Origin: Strobilurus pachycystidiatus
Lineage: Eukaryota > Basidiomycota > Agaricomycetes > Agaricales > Physalacriaceae
NCBI GenBank assembly: GCA_019915135.1
Contig: JAHLMK010000016.1
Span: 124,001-188,000 of the forward strand
Length of the DNA stretch: 64,000 nt
Direction of reading: 5' to 3'
In this document: positions 1 to 12,767 of the stretch, one piece after another
Position numbering within the stretch: position 1 is the stretch's first letter
Layout of the letters: each line of letters begins with the position of its first letter
Position numbers and translations under genes: made by a program
Notes under the pieces: generated by a model
Seen by the model: the letters and a program-made list of their open reading frames with translations, nothing else
Databases searched by the model: none
Told to the model about the DNA's origin: nothing

Positions 1-1974
1 CATTTTGACAACAAACGGAGAGTACTTGGGTGCGCGGGATGACCCATCCGGCTCCAAGACTGCATTGAAGGCATCACCGGTTGAACCTGCGCCCAGCCTG
101 GCGTCCAAAACAATGTTCAGATATCCTTTTGCGTCGGCAATGGGTACGTCTGCGGTTGATAACACCGTGGGCGCCGGCGAGTCTAAAAGACCAAACTGCA
201 GTGTGACGGCAGCAACACTGTGAGTCGCGATATACTCCATTGTAGTCTGACGCATGCTCAGTATAGGTTACAAGCTCAGGCGTTCAACTTACTAGAACGC
301 GGGCGTCGGCATTGCTCTCCAAAAGCCTCGCTCGCTTCCTTGATTCCATTGCGACATGCTCTGCCTTACGTTTCTTGTGCACTCGCTCAACGGTCTGTGC
401 TTGAAAGAGTAGTGGTGCCCGCTGGAAGGCATCATGTACGGCGGCCAAATGCAGAGCAGTCCACAGTCGACCGTATGATGGCTGTGTGCTCTCAACAGCG
501 TCAATGACATCAGAGAGCAGCAGCGTCTGTGTAGCTCGCTGACGAACGCCGATGCGAATGAGCCCTCCACAGTCGAAGAGAATGAGCGTAGTATCTAGAC
601 GGACAGCGGTGCTCCACGCCTATGACACGCTTAGTTAGTAGGGGAGTCGCCGAGAGTCAGGCGGACCAACAGACCTTTTGAATATAATCCTCTGGCGACG
701 GATGGTACGGCTCAGCAGACGAAGGAAACCAATCAACAGAGGTGATATCGCCTGCATCTAGGACCCTCCTCGCAATTCCCTCGACCCTCTCGCGGAGCCT
801 TGTGCTGCGCCGTGGAAGTAACTTCCGAGAAAGCGACTCAGCTCCCCAAAAAGCCTCCGGTGCATCGGGGGGAGGTGGTACACTCGGCGGCATTCGGGAA
901 CAGATAGAGTCGGTTTTCCAGGGGAATCTGTCCCGGTCGGCCACGTCTCCCATGGTATGAAAAAGGTGTTGCGCTTCGCTGGAGAAAAGCATCCCTGTCA
1001 TAAGCCAGGGCGTATACTTCAGAAGTTTCGCCAATTTAGCTTTCGTATCGTCGTTAGGATTACGTTGAGAGTACTCTCCGGGAACGACGACCTGTAGATG
1101 ACAGTGCAGTGAGCAGAACTTCTCACTGAGGAGAGTTTCGTCACGTAAATTGCATTTGGACCAAACGAGCAGAGCATCCTGGTTCGGCTGCGTCGGATTG
1201 ATAAGCAAGCTTGAAGCAACTTGACAGGATGCCATGGAGGCAGCTCCGGAGCGCACATCCTCCAAAGAGCGTGCATCGGATGGTTGCCAATCATCATATA
1301 CGTCTGTCGGAAAGGCAAATAAATCGTCTGCCAGCGCGTCCATGGGAGTCCTGTACGCGTCAAGAGCAGCGCAAATGTCTGAGACAAGCGATGTGCGTAG
1401 TTCGACACGCTTGAGAATGAGGTGTTGAGGTATATGTCGGTCGTAAAGGCCGATGGGAAATGACGGCTTGGTGGGAGGATCACGAAGCGGGGAGTCGTGA
1501 TCTTTCGAATTGCGACCGGCACGAGGTGCTTGGAAGTGGAGCAGATAGTCCCGGTAAGGTATGCGGGGGAAAGACATCCGGCGAAATACGATGTTGAGGA
1601 TGGGATCAACTTTGGCAATGGGCACGCGCCTCAAAAGTCTGTGTTGAAATTACCGGCATCGCTCGGCATGCCAAACCTGACAGAAATGGAACAAAGTCTG
1701 ACACTGCCACAACTTCTGCCTGTCCATCAAACAATACACGGCACGGACCCAGAGGATCGCCCATCTCGGCCGCAATGTTGACTCTACTCGGGCGCAACAT
1801 CAGTGAACATGTAGTCTGTAACCGCCACGGGTGTTTGCTCGTATTGAAGCGTGGTTGATCGTGCAGCGTCGAGAGAGCTCGCATCCACTCTACCTGACCG
1901 TGACGTTGCATTGAAACCGCCAGCATCGCAGGTCCTGCGTCTCCTTTGACTTCTGACCCACCCATTCTGTCCAT
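1..1974 (-). CDS. Protein-kinase-like protein, N-terminal part (runs off left edge)
   Basis: Four exons join in phase on the minus strand: 1974-1703, 1638-675, 619-293 and 246-1; the gene continues beyond base 1. The start at 1974 is the first in-frame ATG I can support, and an upstream exon is possible. The first two exons (about 410 residues) encode a region I do not recognise. The third has an RKR-rich segment before its end. The last exon reads into a segment resembling kinase subdomains I and II: a hydrophobic strand, then a glycine-rich loop of the form GAGSTG, and a VVK whose lysine could be the ATP-binding one. Catalytic HRD and DFG motifs would lie outside the window, so kinase activity cannot be judged. 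A possible ankyrin-like stretch (ALHLAA) in exon 3 is too short to call. Kinase-like identity is inferred from the loop only. Confidence 0.55.
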
Positions 1975-3597
1975 TTTCCTGTACACTGCTTCCTCGGTTA
2001 CGACCGGCCTTTGGTATACAGGTTCGCTGCAAGATAAAGTTTCGTTTCGTACTACTATTGACGTATGAAACTAGCCATGGTCCATCGCTGCAATCACTGC
2101 CGGCAAGACTGTCACGGAGTTGAGGAACCCCGCCCTCTCCCTCACCTGGCTCTCGCCCCTCTCCTGAAGATCAACAACGCGCCAACGGAGGCGCAGGAGA
2201 GTGCTGCGCGTCAAGTACGCCTCCGGACCGATCCCATTTTGTCACATTGACGTACATGCAACCCAGGAAACAATTTGGTGGAGTTACGTAGTAGTTACGT
2301 TCGTGTGCGACTGAAAGACACCTGGCCACAAATTGAATAGTATGGCTGTACACACCATAACATATAGTATGGCTGTACACACCATAACATAAGGCCTCTT
2401 CGGAGGCTCTTCATGACGCAAAAGTCTAATACAGTAGAGTCATCATTGTGGCCTAAGCGCCGACTGGAAGTTGTGAAAGATAGTGATAGATGAAGAGCTC
2501 TAGCGTCTGGCGATCAGGAATGGTCCGTGCCGAGTATGACTAGAATAGCTGAACACGGCTATAATAATTAGCCAACGGAAAGAGAACAAGAGGCTTCAAG
2601 AGCATCATGATTGACTGTTGGATGCCGAGCCTACTTAGCTTGCCCTAAATCCTCACCCGGATCTCTTACCAGGCTCAGCAGGGGGCCTTTCAGGGCGGGT
2701 CCCTCTGCCAAGAGCATTATGATAGGACAGCAGGAACACGTAGGACTTTCTCAAAGCAAACGTGCGTGGTACACAGTACCTATTGATTGATCGAAAGGAG
2801 TGGCGGTGCCATACAATAGCAACGCGATTTACATAATGCACAGCCACGAGTTGTTCTCCAGCCACCACCTCGCAAAATGAAACGCGTCAAGAACGCGCGC
2901 CATTTGCTTAGGGCAGAGGCGCGTCAACGTTCAGCCACGACCGGTACTGACCAGCCATGCATGAGGATATCTGCTTCGAGGTCGATTATACAGATGCCGT
3001 GGCGTAGTACATTTTCTGGCGCGATGTAACGTCGACGAGGGGAGCAACACATTCATCCACGTCGCTTTGTCCTTTTACTGTTTAACGTCCATCGTTGACA
3101 GCGAAGCAGGATTTACACAGTACCTCAAGCGCTGCCTGGCTCGCGGAACTTGACGAACGGTGTTGAACTATGCGTACTCGATGATGTCATGCATACTCAT
3201 GACATACCCCGATGCCTCTTCCTTGGCAACACGGACGGCTCGGCGCCTACTTCGACATTAGTAAATGGTTGCCACTTCCGCCTCGTGATATCCCGACTGC
3301 TCCATAATTTCACGTCCTTCAGCTTGAGCTAGAGTGACAAGCCTAGGACGCTGAACGAAGAAGTAGGAGTAGTAGAATGAATGTGCACTTCCCAAATTAC
3401 TGACCCGCTCTTCCCCTCTTCCTAGGCTTACAGGCTGCCATTGGTTTTGCGCACGTACCAATGACCAGCTTGTTAACAGGACGACCTCTGGTTCTTGCTT
3501 GTCAGATGATGTCTGGGCGGGCCGGGGATAAACTTTAGCCTCCAGCCAAGCCTCACGAGGTATATATTCTTTCCACCCACTGAGTATCGCAATCGAC
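1975..3597. other. Intergenic region between kinase-like gene and lactonase gene
   Basis: I see no convincing gene. Open frames are short and have no recognisable motif. The stretch holds a 27-bp tandem duplication (2337-2390) followed by a small hairpin with a TTCG loop near 2393-2406. The last few hundred bases must carry the promoter of the lactonase gene starting at 3598; no clear TATA element was found. Confidence 0.5.
2337..2390. repeat. Perfect 27-bp tandem duplication
   Basis: Two adjacent identical 27-bp units occupy 2337-2363 and 2364-2390, each starting ATAGTATGG and ending CCATAACAT. Each unit contains the inverted pair TATGG/CCATA, so a unit can fold on itself. No gene overlaps it. 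It looks like a recent slippage or unequal-exchange duplication. Confidence 0.9.
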
Positions 3598-5208
3598 ATG
3601 GCGTCGTTTAGCATTCCCCTCATACTCGCAGCTTCCGTGATGGCACGGTCACTTCCTCCAAACACGGTTGTACGTCCGTCCAGTTCTCGCTCGCGCCCTT
3701 CCTCTTTGACGTTCACGAGCAGATGGTTCCTCCTTCTTCCTTCGCCGTTATGGGTCCCAACGCGACATTCAGACAATCGGGCTTTGATCCCGCAGAGTAC
3801 TTCAACCCCACCAACTCGAGCCCGCCGTTTTTCCAGGCGTTCGACGCGTCTTTCCTCGATATCTTGGGCGACTCTCCGGCGATATACCAGGTCGCGGAGA
3901 ACTCGTCGTTCGCGTTCGCGCATGAAGGCCCAGTGTACGTGCCGGAGACGGATGAGGTGATCTTCTGCAGCAGGGCAGGCGGCGCACTCAGCTACACGGA
4001 CTGGGACCACAACAACCATATGGTGAAGATCAGTATGGCGGAAATTGAGTCGACCTTGAAGGCTGCTGGCAAGGGAGTTACGAACGTCTCTGTTCCATAT
4101 GAGCTTGTACGTGACCTGGCTGTTCGACTTTGATCTTCTAATCATTGCACGACAGTTGGATGTAAACGACGACATACAGATGTCGAATGGAGGAACTGGT
4201 CCGTTCGAGGGAGATGTCCTGGTCGTGGCGTCTGGCCGTGGCTATCTTCCTCCATCCATCGTTCGCCTCAATCCCAAACCTCCCTACAACACCACCGTGA
4301 TACTTGATAATTTCTTCGGTATGCTCTTCACCAGGAGTCCGTGCTCTCAATTGACTGGGTCATTCTAGGGCGCCAGTTCAACTCCCTGAACGACATCAAA
4401 GTCCGACCCGGGAGCGGCAACCTCTTTTTCACTGATCCAAGGTCAGTCAACTTTTGATTTCCTTCTCTCATACGCCGCTCACGCATCACATAGTTACGGA
4501 TATCTGATCTACTTTCGCCCTCTCCCTCTGCTTCCGAACCAGGTCTATCGCTTGGATCCCAAGACTGGATCTGTGCGCGTCGTGGCGGACAACTTCCACC
4601 TTCCGAACGGTATTGCGTTCTCTCCGGATGGATCGACGGCATATATGTTCGTAATTTCTAACCTTCCATGCACTAGCTTACTTACTTACTGTCGTCATCG
4701 GACAGTACTGAGACTGGTAGTCGTGCCGGATTCCTTGGTGTAAATCAGACTATCCCCGCCGCGATGTAAGTCTGCCTTCGACCGTTTGCATCCAGCATGT
4801 TGACCTTTCTGTAGATACGCGTTCGATGTCGATGAAGAGAGCGAGACCTTCAAGAACAGACGTGTCTTCGCGAACATCGAGACCTCAGTCATTGACGGCA
4901 AGTCACTCTTCCTCAGAAGCATATCTTATTCTCACGTTGTATGCTCTTAGGCATCCGCGTCGATACCAACGGCAACGTTTTCGGATCGGCGACCGATGGA
5001 GTACATGTATGCCACCCATCCCACCTCAGAGTGACATCGGTCCTAACAGCTTTCCTACTAGGTGTTCAACCCGCAAGGAATGTTAATCGGGAAGATCTAC
5101 CTCGGAGTCAACACCGCGAACATGGTGTTTGCAGGGAACGGGCGATTCCTGATTCTGGCAGAGACACAGATATATCTAGCGCGGCTTGCAGCAGAGGGTA
5201 TCCCATAG
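3598..5208 (+). CDS. Secreted SMP-30/gluconolactonase-like lactonase
   Basis: Nine exons join in phase: 3598-3669, 3723-4106, 4156-4318, 4369-4441, 4494-4646, 4706-4765, 4815-4897, 4951-5006 and 5062-5208, giving 396 residues. The N-terminus is a hydrophobic signal-peptide-like segment, so the product is probably secreted. The body has the six-bladed beta-propeller motifs of the SMP-30/gluconolactonase/LRE family: an early AHEGP segment supplying the metal-binding Glu, a central LNDIKV..GNLFFTDP blade, and LPNGIAFSPDG. Family members hydrolyse sugar-acid or aldonate lactones using a bound divalent metal. The usual metal-ligand Asp after the NG-SPDG strand aligns with Glu here (ITETGS). The intron at 4898-4950 uses a GC donor (GCAAGT), which is needed to keep the frame. 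Substrate unknown. Confidence 0.85.
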
Positions 5209-7346
5209 AGAGCTGATTGAAGAAAGTATTGACGATATTCAGGTTAGCTGAGTGCGAGTCAAAAGTACTGTATTGTAGAGGTCGCCGAAATACTTCGCTG
5301 ATCGTCCTCCGATAAATCTCGTGAAATGATAAACGACTCGGAAGGAACTCAAGTGCCACCTAAAAGAGCCGGAGGCGTAAGTGTCCTTGGCACAATAGCT
5401 GCTCAATAATTCGACTGCTGACCAGCGCTAATCGTACACCAATGAGAAATGCAGCGAAGCTTCCCTAGTAGAGCATGCGAGGAAAACGCTCGCCCAATAT
5501 CCACCAACCTTCTCGTTGTTTCTGTCGAAACGCAGACTAGTGAAGCCAATATGGATGACAGTACCTGCTGAAGTACGCGAGTGTACACTTAAGAAGCAAC
5601 ACATAAGCAACTCATATGCTACATACCTACAGCAATCTTGCTCTGAAGTCTCTCGACGAGGTGAGGGCTGATACAGTGACAAGCTACTACGGTCCAGTCG
5701 CGCTTATACGCATCAAAACTCTCGGTTGTAAAAAGCCTCCAGGTACTAGTGACCGGAAGGACAGCAACTTTCTTTGTCGTCAGACCTACATGGGGTGACC
5801 TTCGAACTCACCGAATTGCTAGCGGTTTATGACGAGAGATACTTTCTGGACAACTGGTCACGATAGTGCAGTAGTAGCGTGGCGTACGGACCGATGGTTG
5901 GGCGGGAGGAAAGTAGTTGTAGCATCATAATCATTACGACGACAGTGTTAACGTTCTCCCAGTCGACAGCTCGCTCCCGATGAACCCAGTGGGTTTGGGC
6001 AAAGCGACAGTGAATAGAACTGTGAAAGTCGGTAGTCAAAAAAAATTGATGGTGGTGCATTAAAAGCGTGCCGCACTCCGCAGAAACGGAGAATGGATCA
6101 GGCCGTACCGTTCTAGTTTCAGACGACAGATTAGCGGTGAGTTGGAAGATGATGCATTCCATCGAAATTCCCAGACGCAAAGAGGCTTATCTGAAACGTT
6201 GAGGCAGAAAAGACGGTGGCTGTATGAGATAACGAACATTAATATCTCTGTGCGCAATAGCTCAGACCTTCGGCATCAGACTGTGCATATTGAGAAGACT
6301 GGTGAAGAGTCGCTCATGACGCAAGTTCGACGCACGGTGGTCCGTGCGCATGCTTTTGCCGCCGGCCGGATTTTGCCGCAGATGACCCTGTGTAACCTGT
6401 GGCGAGCCGAGTTCCGTGCATTTGTTCACCTGTTTTCAACGACAACCATCCTCTCTTTGGTAGCACTTACGAATTTCGACGCTACCTCATATCCCTCCAC
6501 CCGATATCTCAACTATGTTTGCTCTCCGTCCAATACCCTGCAATTCGATTTTCGCTCACTAGCCACGATGCTCTCACTGGTGACGGTGGCGCGCCGCATG
6601 CCCTGGGCTGGATATTTTTGTCTTGTCTCCATACTGATCCCGCTGTCCGTAACTACGTGCATAGGGTACGGAGAGCACGTAAGCTTTGATATCTCCAGCA
6701 GTCGCTATTCGTCCCCAGAGGATCTTGGCACTCCGCCGCAGGTTCACTGCCAGCTGCTTTACGGAAAACTGATCCCCAGCCATTCGGGCGAAGAACGTGC
6801 GGTGGGTTCACGAGGGAATGTGTTGAGCGGAGATTCGTGTACGTATGATGGATCCCACGTCGCGCTACTAGTAGCTCGATAATTCGGCCAGGAGGAGATG
6901 GGAATGTGGTCTCATATGATGATTATATGTCTGCTAATTATGTCGCGCTATTTGCGTCGCGCCCGCAATACTTACCAGTGACGTGCAATACTCGACGTGC
7001 ACGCTGTCATCGGCGGCGTCTAGTGATGTATTGCACTCGTCAGTGTGGCGGGGTCCGGGCGCAATGAATGTTCGGTGACCGGCAGTGGCCGAGGGGAGGG
7101 GTGGCGGTGTCCTCATCCTCATCCCTGGCGGATCCCCTGTCTTTCCGGCTCGATACTGATAGCGTGGTCCGATAGCGATACCAATAGCGTTTCGATTATG
7201 TAATATTATTCTGCCGGCGGCGTATCCTCGTGTTCCTGTCTGAGTCTCGTTCTCTTTGACAACTATCATCAATCTATCAGACTGCTTCGCGTGCACGGCC
7301 GCGTTCACGTCGCGTCGCATCAATTTACCGCTCCCGCTCGCATTTT
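5209..7346. other. Long intergenic region without a supported gene
   Basis: Two kilobases with only short or motif-free open frames; the longest (6142-6882, +) lacks family signatures, plausible introns or coding-like composition. A local inverted repeat pairs GTGCAATAC near 6984 with GTATTGCAC near 7029. The 3' part must hold the promoter of the 7347 gene or the left end of any element carrying it. No terminal inverted repeat matching the 12300-12750 flank was found by eye. Confidence 0.4.
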
Positions 7347-10300
7347 ATGTCTGAAATTGTCTTCGAGCTCTGGGACCCCCCCACGGAAGAGCCGTCTCAG
7401 CCAGATCAAGGCCTACAGCCCACCCCAAATATCATCAGCTCGGTCAAGCGGGGTCGAGGACGTCCTAAAGGTTCAAAAAATAAATCATCTAGTCAAGTAG
7501 CATCGACACCAACGCCAACACCATCTGCTCGTGGTCCAGGCAGACCGCCGGGCACCGGATCGCGTCAGCGGGCAAAGCAAGCGGCGCGCGATGAACAGGC
7601 AGCGCGAGGAGGTCCGATCCGACCTATTATTGGACTGGTGCGTGTTAAAGCCTTCTCTGACATTCTGAAAACTGAACACAATGTAGCATGCCCCGGGAGT
7701 ACCTGCCTTGACCTCAAGACAGCCTCCTCCCTCCACTTCAAACCCACCAGCAGTCCCTGAAACCCATTCCACCTCATCAGACACCTCGGCCTTGCGAGGT
7801 GTAGATCCTGCCTCCCCCAGTTCTGCGTCGCGATCCCACGCGTTCAACGCTATGTCCACCCACCCAGAATCCTCGTCTGCAGGTCCCGCCTCAGTGACGT
7901 CTTCCCGCTCTGCCCCACGACCCCATACGCTCAACTCCGTCCGCGCGCTTGCTGAATTGGAGGATGCAACCTCAGAACCTGGACTTCTCGAACGCCCGTC
8001 GGAGGATGCCTTCGCTGATTCCCTCCAATCTATTGTGGATGTTGACGATGCGGAAGTACTTGGTTCGCTTGCCGCAGAGGGTATCGGACAAGACGATGAA
8101 GGAGGGGATGGCAGCGGTGGCGAGAGTGACGATGACTCTGATGACGAGGACGAAGACAACGTCGTGGGATCGACGAGGAAGACCAGGAAGCGGGCTTTTG
8201 CTCCCTGGTTCCAGAAGATCTTCGATAGACATGTTGCGCAGCTCGATGCCGACCGCGCTCGTGCGCCGAACCAGTCGCGCGTCTACCAACAGCGCTCTTT
8301 TTTCTTTCCCCGACTTCCTCCCTTCCACATTCTGCATAAATCCAATCCCTTTCCCACTGATCTCTTCGAGCCACTCTTCTTTCTCTGGGATCCCGAGGCA
8401 CTCTTGGGTGGTACGGGCATAGCTTGCCCAAATCCACAGTGCTCACGAGTCTTACATCGGGACTACATTGTTAAACATCCGCGCCGGGTCGTTGACATTG
8501 ATGAGTGCTTCTGGCTCATCGGGTACTCGTATGCCTGCAGGCGTCATCGAGGCGGATGCGGAAAACGGTATCGCAGCTGGAGTCGAGATATCCTCAAGCA
8601 ACTTCCGCGTGCTCTAGCCTCCGAGTTTCCGGCGCGCTTGACCCATCGACGCGCTATTTCACACCGTGCATTTGGTGTTGTTCGTTCATGTATCCAGCAC
8701 GGTATGGGTGCTCACGAGGTGGCTGAGCTGTTTCGCATGCAGCATCTGCGACGATATGATGAGATCAAGCTCCAGTATCTTCACAGCATCTACAGTCGGA
8801 AGGATGTTTCGGGCTGTACATACGAGCCATTTCCCTCTTTTGACGACCGCTCTGACACGGGCTTTCATGGGTATGTTCCGTCTGGGCAATGGTTCCGTGA
8901 TGTCTACGACGACTTCATTGAGTCATACCGCAACGCCTTCAATCAGCATACCGCGATGCTGCCTGGGCGTGTCAATGCTATTGATCACAGTCACAAGGTA
9001 AGTTATCAAAACCGGCTCAAACATCGTGCTTATCTGTCTAAAAGCTTGTCAAACACCTGTTCAAAGTGAACGGTGTCGCAATCTTCACTGCTCTGTTGAC
9101 CGTGACAAACGACCGCGGAGAAATTCGTGTCTGTGTATTTGTAGCCACAAAGTCTCATGCACAGTTCCGTGACGCTCTCAAGAAAATGTCCGAGGACTTG
9201 ACGCTCTATGGACACGAACAGCCACAGCTCTTTTACACCAACAACATGGCCGACAAGGGAATGCTCGAGGAGATCTTCCAGTCCCTCCTCGAAGACGTCA
9301 CCGCCGTCGAGAAACACTCAAACCTTCCCATCTTTACCATTCCCTCATCTGTCCATATGCCCAAGGTTCTCGATTCTGTTACCGAAATGCGCAATACCTT
9401 ACGTGCTATCATGGAGAGTGTTCCGCAGCGGGGTTACATTGTTGTGGGCTTTGACTCTGAATGGAATGTCAACACCGGTCAGAACGGTAGAGTTCTCAGT
9501 CGGGGTCCACCTGCGGTAGTCCAGATTGCCTATAAAACTGATATTTTTATTCTGAAGGTAAATTCTTCATGCATGTAAAGCACAATTTGACTGATTACAT
9601 TCTCCAGATTGGCGAGCTTCTTGCTCAGCAGCAGCTTCCAAGAGAGTTGCTTGACTTTCTACGGAATGATCGCATCATCAAGGCTGGCCGTCTTGTCGCC
9701 GGTGACCTTCGACAACTCGAGATTGCTGCCGGGGAGCCCCCACACTCATTTTGTGGTGGGTTGGACCTGGCTACATTTGCCAAAGAGCGCTTTCTAATCA
9801 CCAAGGCTACTCTCTCTCTTGCTGATCTCACTGCACACATTCTGGGAAAATGTCTCCCAAAGAACCGTGCTGAACGCATCAGTAGTAACTGGTCTGATGA
9901 CGATTTAACGGCCGCTCAGATTCAGTATGCGGCCTGTGATGCATACGCTTCACTCTGTCTCTTCCATGAAATCAACAAAACCCCACGTCCAACATCTATC
10001 TCTCCGACCACGTCACCCGGAACGGCCGTACTATTACTCAGTGATGACAATGCAAAGGTTGTCGCTCGAGGAGTATTGGCGGAGAGTTCACGTCTCTCGT
10101 TCCTTGACGGTATTCATCTCACCGCAACTCGTACTGTGATTGAGATCCGCGAGGTTCTCGTTCCTGGCCACCTTCTTACCCAGCATCGACGACGAGCTCT
10201 CAAAGACTTTGGAGATGCACCATTTGATGCAGTATGTCATCAAAGCCATGTTCGAGTTCTTGGTCTGTCAGATGCAACTTCGGAGTTGTCTTTGTCATTG

Positions 10301-12299
10301 CCACCCTCAATTCCCTCCTCCTCCTCCTTGCAGACTCCCGCTGCTCCAGCCTCCATTTCCCCTGATGTTCCGCCTTCTGATGATCTTATCACTGCTGGAC
10401 AGGCTCTTCTCGAGGCTGAGCGCGATGAACTGCCGCTTCCTGATCGGGCATCATGCACGCCAGATGACAATAGTGCATCACTTGGTCAGACAACACTGGG
10501 TGATAGGGATGTTCCAGTTGGCGAGTGGGCAAAAGTCAAGCGGAGTCGGGTTTTGAAGGATGCGTTCCATCTCTTGGATATGATTTACATATCACGTACT
10601 CATGCATTGCGTGCACCATTTGCCAGGGAGTTTAGCGATACTGTCTTTGTGCCGCATCCTGAAGATCGAGCACGCATAGAGGCATGGCTGGCAAAGAAGA
10701 ATCTTTCGTGGAGTCACATGCTTCGATTCAAGTCTCGATGGCTGTGGCGTCGGTGTCGGCGTACCATTCCTCCGCCAGAGGTATTATACCCACTCCTTCA
10801 TGATTTCTTCTCAGTCTGGGGCTCTTTGCGGGATGCCAAAACACAGCTCCCGCTGTTCAATGCAGCTGCCTGGAAGGCCTCAAAGAACATCCTGGAACTG
10901 GTTCGGAATGGCTATGTCTCTGATCCTCCAAACATATCTCTCTACTATTGTATTGGCTTCGACGCCAATGCCGATGGTCTGCCAATTTATCGGTGCATTC
11001 GAGGCACCAACTTTACAGAAGGCGGAGTTCATACTCATTTGCGATCAAGTCTTCCAAGCTCGGGCGCCTCAGTACGCCATATGACCTGTTGCTTACTCGA
11101 TTTCATTCTTCGGCATAATCTGCTTGTAATGTTTCTATTTATCACTCTGTTGCTCTATACTGATAGAACATGTGTAGGTTGGTACCTTCAATGCAACTGG
11201 GCTCAAGTATCGCAGTCACGATTCAATTTGGCTTATTAATGAGATCCAAGAGCTGGAGATCACTTTGACGGAACATTTCTCCACAGTCCCCACGTCTATT
11301 CAGTCCGATTGGGTCAACGGAAACCTTTACACTCAGACGACAGAGTCCATGGGCATTTCTTGCTTGTCAGATACGCTTCGATTGCAGGCAGGCATGCAGC
11401 CGTTCACCGAGACTCTTGACCAAAAGCAGAAGCAGGCCTATCTGGCCCGTATGCAGGGTACGCGAGTTGCAGTCCTTCCCGTGCATACCATTGCCGAGAG
11501 GAAACTGTTCTCGGCTTTGATGCTGGAGTCGGACGAGTTTCGCGGATCTTCAAACACGATCAAAGCAGGTGCTGTGCGTATTTGGAATCGTCGTGCTGAG
11601 AACGAACCAGATGTCTTCTACAAGGTACTTTCTAATTACACTCTAGGAACACATTCCGATGCTTAAGTTTCACAGCTTGAAGAGCATCTGACGAATTACC
11701 TTAATGGTGATTGGAAAGACAACGCGAACATCAAGCAGTCTCTAGCGCAAGCTTTCTCGGCAACGGAGAGTTTGCACAAGCGCATCACGAGTACCACACG
11801 CTCAAATGGCATTCTCAATGCCCCTCTTGGTTTGCGTCGCCCTCACGAAGTGACCGAAGGATTTCAGACTATCCCAGCCGTATCCGATGAACCGTGCGTC
11901 ATTCACGTCTATTCATACCATTACTCGAATACTAATGATGTCGGTAGTGAATCGTCTACGACGGCCAGCCGTACAGCGCCGCAGGTTCCCCATCCACAAC
12001 CAACACCGGCAGAGCAAGTTGTAACGCTCAGCAGGAAGCGCGTGCGTGATCAGGAACCGAAAACTCCAGGAGAAAAGGCGCCGAGGAAGAAGCGGGCATG
12101 CATTCGATGTGGATCCCCACCAGGACAATGCAACGGGTCGTCGGCTTGGTTTCGATGCGAGCGAGCGTGTCGTGATTGTGGAACACAAAGGGTCGTTGAT
12201 TGTGCTGGCCGGTCAGCTCAGAATCCGTCGAAGGCGCGCTGTTCGCGAGCTCGCGATGTTGAAACAACACCTGCCGCCCGAAAGTATCTAGGTATCTAA
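7347..12299 (+). CDS. Transposase-like protein with AT-hooks, RNase-H-like core and DEDDy 3'-5' exonuclease (DUF6729-type)
   Basis: Six exons join in phase: 7347-7637, 7687-8997, 9045-9557, 9608-11125, 11178-11624 and 11676-12299, for 1567 residues without an internal stop. In order: two AT-hook motifs (residues about 35-40 and 62-68), an acidic linker, a Cys-rich region with CPNPQC and a CRRHRGGC segment (about 344-392), an RNase-H-like stretch with AIDHSHK (Asp near 529) and FYTNNMADK (near 598), a DEDDy exonuclease with FDSEW (near 671), a GDLRQLE motif and YAACDAYAS (near 813), a long conserved C-terminal region (GGVHTHLRS, RHNLLVGTFN), and a Cys-rich tail. All exonuclease acidic residues and the tyrosine are present. 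Where many relatives appear to have YTDN, this protein has YTNN, which might weaken a DDE-type centre. I believe this is the fungal architecture catalogued as DUF6729 plus exonuclease; the name is from memory. No terminal repeats identified. Confidence 0.75.
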
Positions 12300-12751
12300 T
12301 ACAAATATATCAGTTGTCGAGCATTGAGAGCCGGATTAGTGACGCGAGTAGCATGGTTCCGAAATTTATGTGAAGAGAGATTTGTTTTACGAGTCGGCGC
12401 GGAACGCTCGATTGAGCGGCCCACATACCGAGATCGAAAAGTGTTCTCGGATGATCAGGGAATCGGGTTGGGAGGTGGAGGAATGGCAGAAGTACATGGG
12501 GTCAAGAGATCATGAATGGGCAAACACTTACTGACGCCTGCACACCACTACTCAATCTCTCCATAACTTGGCGCGTGGGAAGTCGCATCCACACGCGTTG
12601 CGACTCGTAACATTGCCATCTCCCTCGATGCCAGCTACCGCTGCCGGGAGCCGCGGAGACCAGATCCAGTGTCAGAGCACAGGAGAGGACACAAATAATG
12701 AAGAGAGGCCTCTCAAAGGAGGCCGGGGTCGGAAAAACACCATCATGGCAT
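12300..12751. other. Spacer between the exonuclease-transposase gene and the CACTA element
   Basis: No gene seen. It must contain the 3' end of the upstream transcription unit, and if that gene is mobile, its right terminus. The CACTA element begins immediately after, at 12752. Confidence 0.4.
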
Positions 12752-12767
12752 CACTAAATTTGGGAAA
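12752..12767 (+). repeat. Left terminal inverted repeat of the CACTA element
   Basis: Sixteen bases beginning CACTAAATT; inverse of 20532-20547 at 15 of 16 positions, with symmetry extending three bases outward (CAT). Confidence 0.85.

Noticed and set aside
421..480. Ankyrin repeat suggested by ALHLAA in the left-edge gene
   Set aside because: Only one short match; flanking residues do not continue the 33-residue repeat.
6142..6882. 246-codon plus-strand open frame
   Set aside because: No family motif, overlaps equally long frames on both strands, and no promoter or intron pattern supports it.
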